This document shows positions 57,692-64,000 of a stretch of DNA of 64,000 nt, in pieces. The stretch comes from Acidimicrobiales bacterium (lineage in GTDB: Bacteria; Actinomycetota; Acidimicrobiia; Acidimicrobiales; SKKL01): positions 1-64,000 of the forward strand of contig JAXHLR010000009.1 in the NCBI GenBank assembly GCA_034521975.1. The letters are read 5' to 3'. Position numbers and translations under genes: made by a program. The notes under the pieces were generated by a model. The model was not told the origin of the DNA. It saw nothing but the letters and a program-made list of their open reading frames with translations, and did not search any database. Within the stretch, counting starts at the first letter, position 1, and each line of letters begins with the position of its first letter.

Positions 57692-58861
57692 TCAGCCCAG
57701 GTCGAGCGCCTGACCGGACCGCGACTCGAGCACCAGGCCGCCTTCGCCGTCGAAGGCCAGTGCCGCCTGCCCCGCGACCAACCGGCGGATGGGTTCTCCC
57801 ACCAGTTCGGCACGCCAACCGACGGCCAGCCGACTGTCGGGGTCGCCCCGCAGCAACGACTCGAGGTCGGCTCTGGTCGCGAGCAACGCCGTGTCGAGCT
57901 CCTCGTCGCGTGCGAGCTGGCTGACCCACGACGACACCAGGCTCACCGCGGGACGGAGATGGCGCGCCAGATCACCCCCGGTGTTCCTGGGTGGACGCTC
58001 GGGAGGTTGCTCGCGGCCCCGCTTCACCGCGTCGAGGACCTGCTGGGCCAGCTCACCCTTGGTGTGGCGGTCGTCGACCCCACGGATCGCTCGGAGCTGG
58101 GCCGCGGTGGTGGGAGCACCCTGAGCGATGGCGACCACGGCGAGGTCGGCCAGCACGAACCGCGGCGGTTGGTCGACCTCGATCGCCCGTTCCTCGCGCC
58201 AGGCCCCGACCTCGCGAGCGATCGAGCGCGCGGATCCGCGGAGCTGGCGCGCTTCTTTGATCCGGGTCCATGCCTCCTGGGGCGGGCGGCTCACCCTCGC
58301 GCGGTCGCGCAGCGCGGCGAACTCGTCCTGGGCCCACGCCAACCGGCCACGGTCGGCGAGCGCCTCACGCTGACGTCTCCAGATCTCGATCAGGTGCACG
58401 ACGTCGGTGGCGGCATAGGTCAGCTGCGCGTCGGTGAGGGGCCGTTGGAGCCAGTCGGTGAGCCGGTCGCCCTTGGGGAGGCGCTCGCCCATCTCGCGCT
58501 CGACCAGGGCGCTCAGCGAGGGAGCCGACATGCCGAGAAAGCCAGCCGCGACTTGGGTGTCGAACAGCTCCCGCGGCACCGTGCCACAGGATCGAAGCAG
58601 CACCTCGAGGTCCTGTGACGCGGCGTGGATGACGGTGGTGGCGTCGCTGTCGAGTACCCGACCGAGCGGGGTGAGGTCGACCTCGAACGGGTCGACGAGG
58701 GCGACCTGATCCTCCCAGCTGAGCTGGAGCATGGCGATGCGGGGGAAGTACGTGCGCTCGCGGTGGAACTCGGTGTCGAGCCCGATCACCGGCTGCGACT
58801 CGAGCACCTCGACCAGCGCGGCGAACTCGCGCTGATCGGTGATGGGAGTCGGAACCTTCAC
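57692..58861 (-). CDS. rnd: Ribonuclease D
   Basis: 389 residues. DEDDy exonuclease domain: GLDTEFHRE (Asp/Glu), IHAASQDLEVL, and YAATDVVHL (Tyr/Asp), then an HRDC domain at about 205-285. 3'-5' exonuclease in tRNA and stable RNA maturation. The GTG lies in a 4-base overlap with the rhodanese gene upstream. An earlier in-frame ATG at 58915 would lie inside the rhodanese gene and is unlikely. Confidence 0.9.
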   Translation of the reverse strand: MKVPTPITDQREFAALVEVLESQPVIGLDTEFHRERTYFPRIAMLQLSWEDQVALVDPFEVDLTPLGRVLDSDATTVIHAASQDLEVLLRSCGTVPRELFDTQVAAGFLGMSAPSLSALVEREMGERLPKGDRLTDWLQRPLTDAQLTYAATDVVHLIEIWRRQREALADRGRLAWAQDEFAALRDRARVSRPPQEAWTRIKEARQLRGSARSIAREVGAWREERAIEVDQPPRFVLADLAVVAIAQGAPTTAAQLRAIRGVDDRHTKGELAQQVLDAVKRGREQPPERPPRNTGGDLARHLRPAVSLVSSWVSQLARDEELDTALLATRADLESLLRGDPDSRLAVGWRAELVGEPIRRLVAGQAALAFDGEGGLVLESRSGQALDLG

Positions 58862-59220
58862 GCCCCGCTGGGTCCGGCGGCCGTGCCGCCGAACGGGCGC
58901 CCCGAGTCGATCCACGCCAGCATCCCACCCGCGACGTTGGTGGCCTCGATGCCGTTGGTCATCAAGAACTCACAGGCCGCGGCGCTGCGCCCGCCGCTGC
59001 GACAGATCACCAGGATCTCACGGTCGGCGGGAAGCTCGTGGACCCGATCGGGGACCTGATCGAGGGGGATCAGGGTCGCGTCGGGGATGTGGGCCTGCTC
59101 GTGCTCGTCGGGGCGCCGGACATCGACGAGCACCGCACCCTGGGCAAGGCGGGTGTCGAGCTCCTCGACGTCGATCTCGCTGGTCTCCACGATTGCGCTC
59201 CCTAGGCTTGGTTGCTCCAT
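58858..59220 (-). CDS. Rhodanese-like sulfurtransferase
   Basis: 120 residues, a single rhodanese domain: LVDVRRPDEHEQAHIPDA and the active-site loop CRSGGRS with the catalytic Cys. Transfers sulfane sulfur to thiol acceptors; single-domain versions act in several sulfur pathways. Coupled to the RNase D gene by a 4-base overlap. A TAGCGT box lies about 18 bases upstream. Confidence 0.9.
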   Translation of the reverse strand: MEQPSLGSAIVETSEIDVEELDTRLAQGAVLVDVRRPDEHEQAHIPDATLIPLDQVPDRVHELPADREILVICRSGGRSAAACEFLMTNGIEATNVAGGMLAWIDSGRPFGGTAAGPSGA

Positions 59221-59290
59221 CGGCGGGCAACGGCCACAACGCTAGTACCTGATCGCACGGCCGACGGCGTCGGCCGCTCCACCCATGCGC

Positions 59291-59914
59291 TCAGGGCAGC
59301 TGCTGGTCCCGGGCCTGCTCGAGGTCATGAGCGGTGTCGAGGTCGACGAGATGGCGCGACATCACACCGTCGACATCGACCACCTCCAAGCCCGACGTGG
59401 CCCCCCGGAAGGACCGGGTCCCCCGTTCGAAGCGAGCACGAAGCGGCTCGAGGGCGGTCGAGACCCGCCAGCAGCCGTGCAGCCACTGGGGAACCCCCTG
59501 GTGCAGCGGACGCGCCACCCCCGCCTCGGGACGCGCGACCAGCGCCCCCACCGTCATGTCGACCGCCGTCGGTGACGGTGCGGCCAGATCACAAGCCAGC
59601 ACCACGACCAGATCGGACCCCTGGCCGGTGTCCAATCCGGTCACCACCCCACCCACCGGGCCCTCGTCCGGGTAGCGGTCGTCGACGACCACCAGACCGA
59701 GCGCCTCGAGCCGGGGGCGATCACCGCCGACCACGCTCACCTCCCGCGCTCCCGCCTCGACCAGGGCGCGGGAGCACCGACTCACCAGTGGCAGGCCGTC
59801 GAGCTCGATGAACGCCTTGTCGTGGCCCATCCGGCGACTCCTCCCGCCGGCGAGCACCACGGCCCGGAACTCCGCCGGTCCGGTCAGGTTCGTTCCTGGT
59901 CGTCGGGTGGCCAC
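59291..59914 (-). CDS. mobA: MobA-like molybdenum cofactor guanylyltransferase
   Basis: 207 residues. Nucleotide-binding VVLAGGRSRRMGHDKAF, VVDDRYPDEGPVGGV and LACDLAAPSP with the metal-binding Asp are the MobA signatures. Attaches GMP to molybdopterin. The GTG at 59914 gives a normal length but overlaps the DUF3151 gene by 31 bases; other starts are possible and no ribosome site is clear. Confidence 0.83.
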   Translation of the reverse strand: MATRRPGTNLTGPAEFRAVVLAGGRSRRMGHDKAFIELDGLPLVSRCSRALVEAGAREVSVVGGDRPRLEALGLVVVDDRYPDEGPVGGVVTGLDTGQGSDLVVVLACDLAAPSPTAVDMTVGALVARPEAGVARPLHQGVPQWLHGCWRVSTALEPLRARFERGTRSFRGATSGLEVVDVDGVMSRHLVDLDTAHDLEQARDQQLP

Positions 59915-60336
59915 TGCGGGTCGAGTTGCCGGAGGAACAGCTCGCATCGCTCCGCTTCGTCGTCTTCGCCGAGCTCGGCGGCCGTGGCGGCCAGGCCGGC
60001 CAGTGCCGCGAGGAACCCACGGTTGTTCTGGTGACGCCAGCGCACGTGGCCCGAGCCACGCCACCCGTTCGCTCTCAACCGGTCGAGCCCCCGGTGGTAG
60101 CCGACCCGATACGCGGCGTAGCGCTCGACCGTGTCCCGACCGGCGTCGCCCAGTCGGGCCCATGCATCGAGGAACGTGGGCCAGCGGGCCACCACCGACG
60201 CGACCGCATCACGCCGCTGGGCCGCATCGGCGTTCATCGCCGCTCTCAACGCATCGAGCGCGTCGGCGGACTCAGGATCGAGCACCGTCTCGGGTGGAGC
60301 TGATCCGCTGAACTGCACCGGTTGCGATTCGGACAT
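59884..60336 (-). CDS. DUF3151 family protein
   Basis: 150 residues. The block beginning ERYAAYRVGYHRGLD, then RANGWRGSGHVRW and NRGFLAAL, is the DUF3151 signature, a family known from actinobacteria with no assigned function. Mostly helical. ATG with a TAGCCT box 6 bases upstream. Confidence 0.85.
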   Translation of the reverse strand: MSESQPVQFSGSAPPETVLDPESADALDALRAAMNADAAQRRDAVASVVARWPTFLDAWARLGDAGRDTVERYAAYRVGYHRGLDRLRANGWRGSGHVRWRHQNNRGFLAALAGLAATAAELGEDDEAERCELFLRQLDPQWPPDDQERT

Positions 60337-60342
60337 GGTTGC

Positions 60343-60348
60343 AGGCTA
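60343..60348 (-). promoter_or_regulatory. -10 box of probable leaderless promoter (DUF3151)
   Basis: TAGCCT on the minus strand followed by 6 bases and the ATG at 60336. Confidence 0.45.
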
Positions 60349-60383
60349 CCGACGGTGACCGTCGGGTTCGGGCAGGCTTGCGC

Positions 60384-61817
60384 TCATGGCACTCGGACCA
60401 GTCGGATGGTGTCGGTGGCCGCCGAGTTCTCACGCGAGCCAGCCAGGACGACGATGACGTCGCCGCTGCGCACCAGTCCCGCGCCCATCGCGTCGCTGAC
60501 TGCCCAGTCGACCATCTCGGTGAAGGTGCCGTGGGCCTCGGAGAAGAGCGGAACCGCGCCCCAGCTCATCGTCAGCTGCTGCACCGTCCGCGGGTCGGGC
60601 GAGTAGGCAAGGATGCGGGATTTCGGCCGGAACCGGGCGATGGCCCTGGCGGTGAAGCCCGACCGCGTGATGCAGATGATCGCTGCTGCCGACATGTCGG
60701 CTGCAGCCTGCCAGGCGGCCATGGTCATGGCGTCGGTGACCCGAGTGTCGAGACCCGACGCCTCGCTCAGCTGACGGAGGCTGAGCGCCTTGGCCCAGCT
60801 TCCGTAGTCGAAACGCTGGTCGGCTGTCTGGGCGATCCGGTTCATGGTCGTGACCACCCGGACCGGATCGTGGCCGATCGCCGTCTCGGCCGACAGCATG
60901 ATCGCGCTGGTCCCGTCGAAGACGGCATTGGCCACGTCGGTCGCCTCCGCCCGGGTGGGCGATGGCGCGTGGACCATCGATTCCAGCATCTGGGTGGCGG
61001 TGATCGCCGGTCGGCCCATGGCGATGCACCGGGCGATGATGTCCTTTTGCAGGTGTGGGATCTCCTCGATGGAGAACTCCTCGCCGAGATCGCCCCGAGC
61101 CACCATGATCGCCCCGGATGCCTCGATGATCCCGTCGAGGTTCTCGACCGCGGCACGGGTCTCGATCTTGGCCACGACCAGCGGCCCGTGAGGATGGGGC
61201 TCGGTGCCGATCCGTCGCACGTCGTGGGCCGAGCGGACGAACGATAGGGCCACGATGTCGACCCCGACATCGATGAACGCGTCGAGGAACTTCAGGTCCT
61301 GGTCGGTGGGCGAGGCCACGCGGAGCCGGTCGCTGGGGATGTGGACCCCGGGTCGTCCCTGCACCCAGCCGCCGTGGGCGACCGTGCCCTGGAGGTGGTC
61401 ACCACCGTGCTCGTGGATCTCGACGATCACCGTTCCGTCGCCGAACATGAGCCGGTCGCCAGGGTGGATGTCCTCGAGCAGCTCTGGATAGTCGATCTCG
61501 ATCAACTCGAGCGTGCTGCCGGTGTTGCCCGGAGCGAGCCGTACGGGAAGGCCCTCGAGCAACATGAGACCCTCATCGTCGCCGAAGGATGCCGCCCTGA
61601 CCTTGGGTCCTGGGAGGTCGACCAGGATGCCGACCGGCCGGCCCACGGCCTTGGCCGCGGCCCGCACCCGGTGGTAGCGCTCCATCTGCTCGTCGAGGGT
61701 GCCGTGGGCGAGACCGATCCTTGCCACGTCCATCCCCGCCTCGATCATGGCCTCGAGGGTTGCTGGCTCATCGGAGGCGGGCCCGATGGTGGCGATGATC
61801 TTGGTCCGACGATGCAT
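60384..61817 (-). CDS. pyk: Pyruvate kinase
   Basis: 477 residues. TIGPAS, the catalytic Lys in [14 protein letters not shown], metal ligands Glu in the same segment and Asp in VARGDLGEE, and TQMLESM are present. The potassium-site segment, normally RLNFSHG, reads RIGLAHG at 33-39, and DTKGPE reads DLPGPK, with Lys at the position that marks potassium-independent enzymes. C-terminal regulatory domain is complete. Converts phosphoenolpyruvate and ADP to pyruvate and ATP. ATG with a TAGCGT box 7 bases upstream. Confidence 0.93.
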   Translation of the reverse strand: MHRRTKIIATIGPASDEPATLEAMIEAGMDVARIGLAHGTLDEQMERYHRVRAAAKAVGRPVGILVDLPGPKVRAASFGDDEGLMLLEGLPVRLAPGNTGSTLELIEIDYPELLEDIHPGDRLMFGDGTVIVEIHEHGGDHLQGTVAHGGWVQGRPGVHIPSDRLRVASPTDQDLKFLDAFIDVGVDIVALSFVRSAHDVRRIGTEPHPHGPLVVAKIETRAAVENLDGIIEASGAIMVARGDLGEEFSIEEIPHLQKDIIARCIAMGRPAITATQMLESMVHAPSPTRAEATDVANAVFDGTSAIMLSAETAIGHDPVRVVTTMNRIAQTADQRFDYGSWAKALSLRQLSEASGLDTRVTDAMTMAAWQAAADMSAAAIICITRSGFTARAIARFRPKSRILAYSPDPRTVQQLTMSWGAVPLFSEAHGTFTEMVDWAVSDAMGAGLVRSGDVIVVLAGSRENSAATDTIRLVRVP

Positions 61818-61824
61818 GGCGTTC

Positions 61825-61830
61825 ACGCTA
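61825..61830 (-). promoter_or_regulatory. -10 box of probable leaderless promoter (pyk)
   Basis: TAGCGT on the minus strand followed by 7 bases and the pyk ATG at 61817. Confidence 0.5.
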
Positions 61831-61890
61831 TCCAGCTTCTGGGGCCCTCGGTTCCATCCGGCTCTCCCCGGCTCGTAAGCTCGCACCCCC

Positions 61891-62487
61891 ATGGAGCTGC
61901 TCTTGATCCGCCACGCCCTGCCCATCCGGATCGACGGAGGCGACGGGCCGGCCGACCCCGACCTCAGCGACGAAGGTCACCGCCAAGCCGAGACCCTCGC
62001 CGGGTGGCTGCACTCCGAGCCCATCGACGAGGTGTGGACGAGTCCGCTCCGCCGTGCCCGCCAGACCGCAGCACCCATCGAGGCCGCGTTCGGCACCGAG
62101 GCCCGCGTCGACGACGACCTTCGCGAGTTCGACGCCGACGAAGAGCACTACATCCCGTTGGAGGAGCTCCGCGGCTCCGACGACCCCCGCTGGCAGGAGC
62201 TGATGGAGCGCCTGGGGGCACCGGAGCAGTTCGCCTTCCGCGACCAGGCCGCGGCCGCCGTCGAACGCATCGTCGAGGCCAATCCCGGGCGACAGGTGGC
62301 GGTGGTGTGCCACGGCGGGGTCATCAACGCCTACCTGTCGACCATCCTGGGCATCGATCGTCCACTGTTCTTCGAGCCGACCTACACCAGCATCAGCCGG
62401 GTGATGGCCTCCTCCCGCGGTGTTCGCTCGCTCGTGAGCGTCAACGAGATCCCCCACCTGCCCGACCTGCGTCGGACCCACCGCTAA
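61891..62487 (+). CDS. Histidine phosphatase family protein
   Basis: 198 residues. The phosphohistidine motif is LIRHA at the N-terminus, followed by LSDEGHRQA, TSPLRRARQTA and the second catalytic His in VVCHGGVINAY. Belongs to the phosphoglycerate-mutase-like phosphatase branch; substrate unknown. TAAGCT (61876-61881) ends 9 bases before the ATG. Confidence 0.88.
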   Translation: MELLLIRHALPIRIDGGDGPADPDLSDEGHRQAETLAGWLHSEPIDEVWTSPLRRARQTAAPIEAAFGTEARVDDDLREFDADEEHYIPLEELRGSDDPRWQELMERLGAPEQFAFRDQAAAAVERIVEANPGRQVAVVCHGGVINAYLSTILGIDRPLFFEPTYTSISRVMASSRGVRSLVSVNEIPHLPDLRRTHR

Positions 62488-62519
62488 CCTCCCGCTAGCC
62501 CGCGGGGTCCCGCAGGGCC

Positions 62520-63731
62520 TCAGTTGCGGGGCACCTCGATCCAGGGCCGGTCCTTGTCGACCCGGATGTCGCCGGGCAGACCCAGGACGCGCTCGCCGAG
62601 GATGTTGCGCATGACCTCGGTGGTGCCTCCCTCGATCGAGTTGGCCCGCATGCGAAGGAACGCCCGTTGGGGTGTGCGTCCCTCGGCCGCGGTGTCGGGG
62701 CGGCGCATGGTGTAGTCGTCGTAGAGCAGGCCCTCGGGACCGAGGAGATCGATGGTGAACGAGGTGATCTCCTTGTTCAGCTCGGCCGACGCCAGCTTGC
62801 CGACCGAGCCCTCGGGTCCGGGAGTGCCCATCTTGCGGTTGTCCGAGGCTCGCATGTTGGTCAGGCGGTGAACCTCGGCCCGGACCCAGAGACTCATGAG
62901 CTGGTCCTTCAGCGCAGACCGGTGCCGTTCGCCACGGGCATCGCGGTGGTCGTGATAGGCCTTGACCGCGGTCGCGATGTGGCCCGACCCGCGGGGTGCG
63001 ACGCCCCCGCCGATCGAGACCCGTTCGTTCATGAGGGTGGTGAGCGACACGCCCCATCCCTCACCGGTGTCGCCGAGGCGCTCGGAGTCGGGGATGCGGA
63101 CGTCGGTGAAGTAGACCTCGTTGAACTCCGCGTCGCCGGTCATCTGGCGCAAGGGCCGCACCTCGACACCGGGGGCCTCCATGTCGACGACGAAGTAGGT
63201 GAGACCCTTGTGCTTGGGCTGATCGGGGTCGGTGCGTACGACCAGCATCCCCCACCGCGAGAGGTGCGCGAGGGTGGTCCACACCTTCTGGCCGTTCACC
63301 ACCCACTCGTCACCGTCGCGCACCGCCCGGCTGGACAGACCGGCGACGTCGGAGCCCGCCCCCGGTTCGCTGAAGAGCTGACACCAGATCTCCTCGCCGG
63401 TGAAGAGGGGGCGCAGGTACCGCTGCTTCTGCTCCTCGGAGCCGTGGGTGACGATGGTGGGCGCCCCCATGCCGTAGCCGATGGGGTTGCGGGCGTAGGG
63501 ACTCGGCGCGTGGACCTCGGCGAGCCTGGCGTTGACGAGGTTCTGCAGCTTGGGCGAGAGCCCGAGGCCGCCGTAGCCCTCGGGGAAGTGCACCCATGCC
63601 AGACCGAGGTCGTACTGCGCCCCGAGGAAGCCGACGGCATCGGAGGTGTCGTGTCCCGAGACGAGCTGTTCGAGCGCGTCGCGCACCCGCTGCTCGTCGA
63701 CCTGTGTGCTTGCTGCGTCGGTGACGGCCAT
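62520..63731 (-). CDS. Acyl-CoA dehydrogenase
   Basis: 403 residues with the usual three domains: N-terminal helical, middle beta-domain (CQLFSEPGAGSDVAG, VNGQKVWTTLAHLS) and C-terminal helical (NSIEGGTTEVMRNI). FAD-dependent alpha-beta oxidation of acyl-CoA. The residue normally the catalytic Glu lies in the C-terminal domain (SIEGGTTE). ATG at 63731 has GGGGAACAGG upstream; a TTG four codons earlier is less likely. Divergent from an acyl-CoA ligase, with a palindrome between. Confidence 0.9.
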   Translation of the reverse strand: MAVTDAASTQVDEQRVRDALEQLVSGHDTSDAVGFLGAQYDLGLAWVHFPEGYGGLGLSPKLQNLVNARLAEVHAPSPYARNPIGYGMGAPTIVTHGSEEQKQRYLRPLFTGEEIWCQLFSEPGAGSDVAGLSSRAVRDGDEWVVNGQKVWTTLAHLSRWGMLVVRTDPDQPKHKGLTYFVVDMEAPGVEVRPLRQMTGDAEFNEVYFTDVRIPDSERLGDTGEGWGVSLTTLMNERVSIGGGVAPRGSGHIATAVKAYHDHRDARGERHRSALKDQLMSLWVRAEVHRLTNMRASDNRKMGTPGPEGSVGKLASAELNKEITSFTIDLLGPEGLLYDDYTMRRPDTAAEGRTPQRAFLRMRANSIEGGTTEVMRNILGERVLGLPGDIRVDKDRPWIEVPRN

Positions 63732-63779
63732 CCTGTTCCCCAAGCCTCTCTTGACATCTCGTCCAACGGAGTGCCGTCG

Positions 63780-63785
63780 ACGCTA
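63780..63785 (-). promoter_or_regulatory. -10 box of the acyl-CoA dehydrogenase gene
   Basis: TAGCGT on the minus strand about 48 bases before the ATG at 63731, giving a short leader. Confidence 0.35.
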
Positions 63786-63820
63786 CTCGCGGCAGGTCCG
63801 GAGGGCGACTCGACGCCGCG

Positions 63821-63847
63821 CCGCGACCGTACGCGGTACGGTCGCGG
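63821..63847. promoter_or_regulatory. 27-bp palindrome, candidate operator
   Basis: A perfect 12-base inverted repeat, CCGCGACCGTAC and GTACGGTCGCGG, with a 3-base centre GCG. The right arm covers the TACGGT -10 box (63837-63842) of the acyl-CoA ligase gene, and the element lies about 36 bases upstream of the acyl-CoA dehydrogenase -10. Position and symmetry fit a repressor site shared by the two divergent fatty-acid-type genes. Confidence 0.6.
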
Positions 63848-63850
63848 ACC

Positions 63851-64000
63851 ATGTCGACCAACTACCCAGGCGCCTTCGCCGAGACCCGGCCCGATCACCC
63901 GGCCTACATCATGGTCTCCACCGGCCAACCCGTGACCTACCGCGAGCTCGACGACGCTGCCAACCAGATCTCCCAGCTGATCCGTGCCTGCGGTGTCGCC
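63851..64000 (+). CDS. Acyl-CoA synthetase (AMP-forming), N-terminal fragment
   Basis: The first 50 residues before the window ends. FAETRPDHPAYIM and VTYRELDDAANQIS followed by a helix are the usual N-terminus of AMP-dependent acyl-CoA ligases (FadD-like). The catalytic motifs lie beyond the window. The ATG follows a TACGGT box by 8 bases. Confidence 0.75.
   Translation, partial: MSTNYPGAFAETRPDHPAYIMVSTGQPVTYRELDDAANQISQLIRACGVA

Overview
The window looks like a chromosomal segment from a high-GC actinobacterium. Third codon positions are almost always G or C. The gene set includes a complete Pup-proteasome locus, PafBC, HelY next to the Tat genes, a MarP-type protease and DUF4193, DUF3151 and DUF3866 proteins. 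The class Acidimicrobiia is my best guess, but that is inference from gene content only. Genes are densely packed and no stretch over about 300 bases lacks a gene. I saw no rRNA, tRNA, CRISPR array, insertion sequence or prophage.

Layout. 1-8.1 kb: a low-complexity RNA-binding-like protein, HAD phosphatase, enoyl-CoA hydratase, Nudix/GNAT pair, acidic zinc-ribbon DUF4193 protein, a double ThyX-like protein and an M20 amidohydrolase. 8.1-12.8 kb: a tightly overlapping minus-strand operon of small membrane protein, tatB-like, tatC, helY and a diacylglycerol-kinase-like protein. 12.8-15.4 kb: zinc ribbon protein, glycerophosphodiesterase and two tandem signal peptidases I. 15.4-23.1 kb: the Pup-proteasome block on the minus strand (dop, pup, prcB, prcA, pafA, DUF3866, pafB, pafC). 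Its ATPase gene mpa/arc lies apart at 30.1-31.9 kb.

Between dop and mpa sits a 7-kb accessory cassette. It has an alpha/beta hydrolase, queD, queE, two JmjC/cupin oxygenase genes carrying three intact iron sites, a 97-residue leader-peptide-like protein, divergent queC, a sulfotransferase and a start-less cysteine-containing frame. The minus-strand genes are coupled by 1-4 bp overlaps or a 7-bp gap, so the small protein, the oxygenases and two 7-deazaguanine enzymes are probably co-expressed. I consider this the most likely undescribed system here: a candidate ribosomally made, oxygenase-modified peptide pathway linked to preQ0-type chemistry.

32-34.6 kb: two nearly identical ferredoxin genes flank two orphan ABC sugar-type permeases. 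34.6-39.7 kb: a minus-strand operon ttuB-ttuA-trmI-marP-membrane protein; the first three point to T-loop tRNA modification. 39.8-46.3 kb: holin-like membrane proteins, LON-domain protein, MFS exporter, S13 carboxypeptidase and an NDP-forming acyl-CoA synthetase split into two genes. 46.3-52.6 kb: TetR regulator, FIST sensor protein, and transketolase, transaldolase and 6-phosphogluconolactonase without zwf or opcA. 52.6-56.3 kb: P-loop kinase, a cysteine-rich protein, and an McrB-like AAA+ ATPase with a DUF2357/McrC-like partner. 56.5-64 kb: TauE/SafE exporter behind an 18-codon leader ORF, RNase D with rhodanese, MobA-like protein, DUF3151, pyruvate kinase with an unusual potassium site, histidine phosphatase, and an acyl-CoA dehydrogenase divergent from a truncated acyl-CoA ligase with a 27-bp palindrome between them.

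A recurring regulatory pattern is a TANNNT box ending 6-9 bases before a start codon, seen at about 20 genes on both strands. This is what leaderless transcription would look like, and it was used to choose several starts.
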